A stretch of DNA of 64,000 nucleotides from contig NC_133216.1 of the NCBI RefSeq assembly GCF_040436345.1, positions 1,872,033-1,936,032 on the forward strand. Direction: 5' to 3'. Positions 60,601-64,000 of this stretch are shown in pieces. The DNA comes from Pagrus major. Taxonomy: Eukaryota; Chordata; Actinopteri; Spariformes; Sparidae. The notes beneath the pieces were generated by a model. That model saw nothing but the letters and a program-made list of their open reading frames with translations. It was not told where the DNA came from and did not search any database. Every line of letters begins with the position of its first letter. Position 1 is the first letter of the stretch. Position numbers and translations under genes: made by a program.

Positions 60601-63600
60601 AGGTAACACCAGCAAACACATCAGCTATGATGGTTGTCTTGTTGTTTACATTTCCATTTCTTCATTCAGTAGATCCAGCCACAGTAGATCATGGAGAAGT
60701 CATCAAGGATACGTGCTCAGTTTTATATTCCACCTGACAGACTGTTGCAGGTATATGAGGGAAGACATAAGTACATAGTAAACTAGAATGGCAACTCAGA
60801 GTGCATACCTCCGCCAAAAAATACACCAAAAAATTCTTGTGCCTGAGATTGCTACAAAAATTTACAGCACAATAGAAAAAACAGTAACAAAGGGCAGGTC
60901 TCGTTTAGGCCGTGTTTGTTGAGCCCTCTCATCACTTAATCGGCCGCGTTCACTGGGAGCTCCCGGTCCAGCAGAGTTGGCTACATTGACATGTCGCTGC
61001 ATGGCAGGGGGCGCAATTCACATTCAGTGCTAACGCTATTAGCTACAATAAAGGGCAATCAATATCCTCGACAACTCCCTCCCTACCTGACCGTTTTTAG
61101 AGGAAACATGTAAGTATGAGGAAGGAAATAACACTCATAGGGACTTAAAAATCCTTTGATCCGTCCTTTAATCCGTATCACAACCTAATGGGGTCTATTC
61201 TGGGCCAAGAACCATCCTCCATTCAAGTTTTGAGAAATCTGTTGAGCAGTTTTTGTGTAATCCTGCTGACAAACCAATCGACCAACAAATGGGCACAGGT
61301 GAAAACCTAACCTCCTTGGCACAGGTAATAAAAAGGCAGTATTGAATTAGATACGTTATTCAGCCATCAAGGGAGAAAAACGCAGAAAAGTTTGGACTAC
61401 GATTTCCAGCCTTGCTGTGCCAGTGGGACGAGCTGTTTTTCACCTGCTGATTGTAGAGAAAGACAGCTCATGAACCTGAATGCAGGAGTTAAAATCTTTC
61501 TGTCTGTTGCCGTCTTTCTCCAGACTCTGTCAGGCTGGTGAATGGGAGCAGTCTGTGTTCAGGCAGACTGGAGGTGAAGTCTAACCAGAGGTGGTCCTCA
61601 GTGTGTGAAGATGACTTTGACCAGCAGGATGCAGAGGTGGTCTGTAGGGAGCTCGGCTGTGGGGCTCCTTCAGTCCTCCAGGGGGCGCTCTATGGAGACG
61701 TGGAGGCTCCAACGTGGACCAAAGAGTTCCAGTGTGGAGGCCGTGAGTCTGCTCTCCTGGACTGTAGAAGCTCAGACTCCGATAGAAACACCTGCTCATC
61801 TGGAAAAGCTGTTGGACTCACCTGCTCAGGTAGAAGAGGAGCTTCAGCTTGAATTTGATTTAAGTTTCTATTAAATGTGACTTCTTTTTTTTTCATCTTT
61901 TACTCTTGTCTGCTCAGAGCCTGATATTGTCCGGTTGGTGGGAGGATCCAGTCGCTGTGCTGGTGAACTGGAGGTGAAACGACGAGGCGTGTGGAGAAAA
62001 GTGGATGAAGAAATGGGTCAGTGGAATCTAAAGACAGCAGATGCAGTGTGCAGACAACTGGACTGTGGCTCTGCTGTTTCAACAGGGTGGATACAGAGTT
62101 TAACACCCGTACCTGTCTGGTGGATTAGATCAACTTGTCTTCAGTCCGGGTCTGCAGTTGGTGATTGTGTATATACAACGACTTCTTCCGCCAATTTCAA
62201 CCTGGAGGTCAAGTGTTCAGGTAACACCAGCAAACACATCAGCTATGATTGTTGTCTTGTTGTTTACATTTCCATTTCTTCATTTAGCAGATCCAAGCCA
62301 CAGTAGATCAAGGCAAGGCAAGGCAAGTTTATTTGTATAGCACAATTCAGACACAAGGCAACTCAAAGTGCTTCACAGGGGAATAAAATTACATTAAAAG
62401 AAATTAAAAATTGCATTTAAAATACATTAAAACAAAACATTAAAACAAATTAAGAACTAGGAAAGTAGGCTAAAATAGAATAGGTTTAAAAGAGACAAGA
62501 ATAGAAAATAAAAGTCAGAGTGCAGTTCAAAGCCTTAAAATTGCTTCAGTGACAGTCTGTGGCAAACAGAAAGGTCTTCAGCGTTGATTTAAAAGAGGTG
62601 AGAGTTGGAGCAGACCTGCAGTTTTCTGGGAGTTTGTTCCAGATATGTGGTTCATAATAACTGAACGCTGCTTCTCCATGTTTAGTTTTGACTCTAGGGA
62701 CTGAAAGCAGTTCAAGGAGAAGTCATCAAGGATACGTGCTCAGTTTTATATTCCAGCTCACATAAGTGTCAGGTTGTTGCAGGTATATGCAGGAAGGCAT
62801 ACATGCATAGGGAAGGAAACGGCAGTATTGAATTATAGGAGTTATTCAGCCATCAAGGGAGAAAACAGCAGAAAGGTTTCATACAATCACCTGCTGATTG
62901 TAGAGAACGAGAAGGTTCCTGAACCTGAATAACGGAGTAGAAATCTTTCTGTCTGTTGCCGTCTTTCTCCAGACTCTGTCAGGCTGGTGAACGGGAGCAG
63001 TCTGTGTTCAGGCAGACTGGAGGTGAAGTCTAACCAGAGGTGGTCCTCAGTGTGTGAAGATGACTTTGACCAGCAGGATGCAGAGGTGGTCTGTAGGGAG
63101 CTCGGCTGTGGGGCTCCTTCAGTCCTCCAGGGGGCGCTCTATGGAGACGTGGAGGCTCCAACGTGGACCAAAGAGTTCCAGTGTGGAGGCCGTGAGTCTG
63201 CTCTCCTGGACTGTGGAAGCTCAGGCTCAGACAGAAACACCTGCTCACCTGGAAAAGCTGTTGGACTCACCTGCTCAGGTAGGAGTGGAGCTTCAGCTTT
63301 GATTCTAAAACAAGTTACGTCATTTATTTGATCAATTACTCTCATGTAACTGTGCAGAGCCCAATGACATCCGGTTGGATGGAGGATCCAGCTCCTGTGT
63401 GGGCACACTTGTGATGAAACATAAGGGAAACTGGAAACCAGTGGCTCCCTTCTTCATTTCTACGTGGGATCTGATGTCTGCAGCTGTTGTATGTAGACAG
63501 CTGGACTGCGGCTCTGCTCTTTCAATAGAAACAACACAGGTGGACAACCAAGATGCATGGATAATTGCAACTTCCTGTGGTCAGTCTGAGTCTGCAATCA

Positions 63601-64000
63601 GGGAATGTTCATCAATATGGATTTTTTCTTTCCCAAATACTCTGCAAATCACCTGCTCAGGTAACAAACAAACAAAGGCAACAACTTCAACAGTAATCCT
63701 TAAAAAAAAGCAGTAGTCACCCGGGGAACATATTTTGGCACCTTATATCTATGTCCGTCACCATATATTAAGTTACATTAAACACTGTTAGAATGAACAA
63801 CAGTGTTTTAAATTAGTTCCTTTTTTTAAACTGATGCAATAAGAACCGAAACTGGACTCACCAAAATAACAAAATCACTGTCATCTTGTTCACTTGCATT
63901 GTCCACTCGCCATCTTTTTGGTTAGTTTTAAAACTTAAAAAAAACATCTTATTCGTTCTCTCTCTTCCCCTGATAGACTCTGTCAGGCTGGTGAATGGGA
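57603..64000 (+). CDS. Second SRCR-domain gene, 3' end beyond the window
   Basis: Exons: 57603-57651 (signal peptide MDPVDRLLVFTLLWSS), 59242-59286 (15-residue acidic linker), SRCR exons 59368-59661 (A), 59903-60208 (B), 60300-60602 (A, with TGA), 61524-61829 (B), 61918-62220 (A), 62973-63278 (B), 63358-63660 (A) and the start of another B at 63977. All are phase 1. The first exon and the sequence before it resemble those of the upstream SRCR-Ig gene ('ctggacatggatc', 'ctctggagctcaggta'), so the two are tandem duplicates. B domains are nearly identical to each other and to B1 of the neighbour. A domains have six cysteines, lacking C2 and C7. Ig, TM or further domains are not visible. If the A exon at 60300 is always included the protein would truncate early. 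Confidence 0.88.
57652..59241 (+). other. First intron of the second SRCR gene: nothing seen
   Basis: AT-rich, 1.6 kb. ORFs at 58323 and 58650 have no recognisable domain. Confidence 0.5.
60300..60602 (+). pseudogene. SRCR A exon with in-frame TGA
   Basis: Near-identical to the A exon at 61918-62220. At 60500-60502 the codon is TGA where the sister exon has TGG (VPVWWIRS). Splice sites are intact (tctgctcag / gtaaca) and both ends are phase 1, so skipping the exon would keep the frame. Confidence 0.85.
60779..61334. mobile_element. Repeat insertion in the first B-A unit
   Basis: The sequence from 'aactagaatggcaactcaga' to 'cctaacctccttggcacagg' has no counterpart in the sister unit, where 'catacatgcatag' continues straight to 'ggcagtattgaatta'. 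It starts with 'gcatacctccgccaaaa' and ends 'aacctccttggc', the ends of a common fish repeat. Confidence 0.75.
62308..62717. mobile_element. Repeat insertion in the second B-A unit, with target duplication
   Basis: Begins 'aaggcaaggcaaggcaagtt' 'tatttgtatagcacaattc', a very common fish repeat. Both ends carry TCAAGG (62308-62313 and 62712-62717), and the sister unit lacks it ('gtagatcatggagaagtc'), which defines the insertion to a few bases. Confidence 0.8.

Noticed and set aside
62308-62717. Possible SINE-derived exon or RNA gene
   Set aside because: No A/B box pair or tRNA-like head was identified; it is treated as a generic dispersed repeat insertion.
49896-63248. Antisense ORF of 72 residues conserved under four B exons (49896, 59960, 61581, 63030)
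   Set aside because: Its conservation follows from the near-identity of the B exons on the sense strand; no start context or splice logic of its own.

Overview
The window is vertebrate nuclear DNA, most likely from a ray-finned (teleost) fish. Genes are split into short exons with GT-AG introns, and two introns carry U12-type splice signals. Long (CA)n/(TG)n tracts are frequent. Several dispersed elements look like families common in teleost genomes (short inverted-repeat MITEs, the 'acttaagtactttt' family, the 'cctccgcca...cctccttggc' family). No prokaryotic, CRISPR, rRNA or tRNA feature was seen.

Layout. (1) 121-8302, minus strand: 15 exons of a TMEM87-family Golgi seven-TM protein (closest to TMEM87B from memory), 3' end outside the window, CpG-rich promoter near 8.0-8.4 kb. 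(2) 8.4-11.2 kb: a degenerate tandem array carrying CTCF-like motifs, plus three splice-compatible exons of an unrecognised small gene. (3) 12729-19848, plus: calpain small subunit (capns1), ten coding exons, unusually short N-terminus. (4) 21.5-31.1 kb, plus: a SNAP-25/SNAP-23 type Qbc-SNARE with two tandem alternative versions of the exon that encodes the palmitoylated cysteine cluster. (5) 32.6-33.2 kb CpG-rich region, then 36371-43591, plus: a Myb/SANT-like DNA-binding protein with a low-complexity Pro/Ser centre and helical tail. Its introns hold two large fold-back elements. (6) 47559-55341, plus: a receptor with seven SRCR domains, one Ig-like domain, a TM segment and a short tail. (7) 57603 to beyond 64000: a second, related SRCR gene still expanding by duplication of a two-exon module.

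How it fits together. Sections 1-5 are unrelated housekeeping or trafficking genes whose neighbourhood recalls the human 15q15 / 2q13 / 19q13 paralogon (TMEM87A-SNAP23, TMEM87B, CAPNS1). Sections 6-7 are a tandem pair of secreted or membrane scavenger-receptor genes built from strictly alternating A and B SRCR exons, all phase 1. B domains have the canonical eight cysteines and are nearly identical between copies and between the two genes. A domains diverge and all lack the cysteines at positions 2 and 7, a partner pair in the known SRCR disulphide map. One recently duplicated A exon carries an in-frame TGA. I consider this alternating module, and the frame-locked alternative exon pair in the SNAP gene, the most interesting content. 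Paralogue names rest on remembered family sequences and should be read as provisional.
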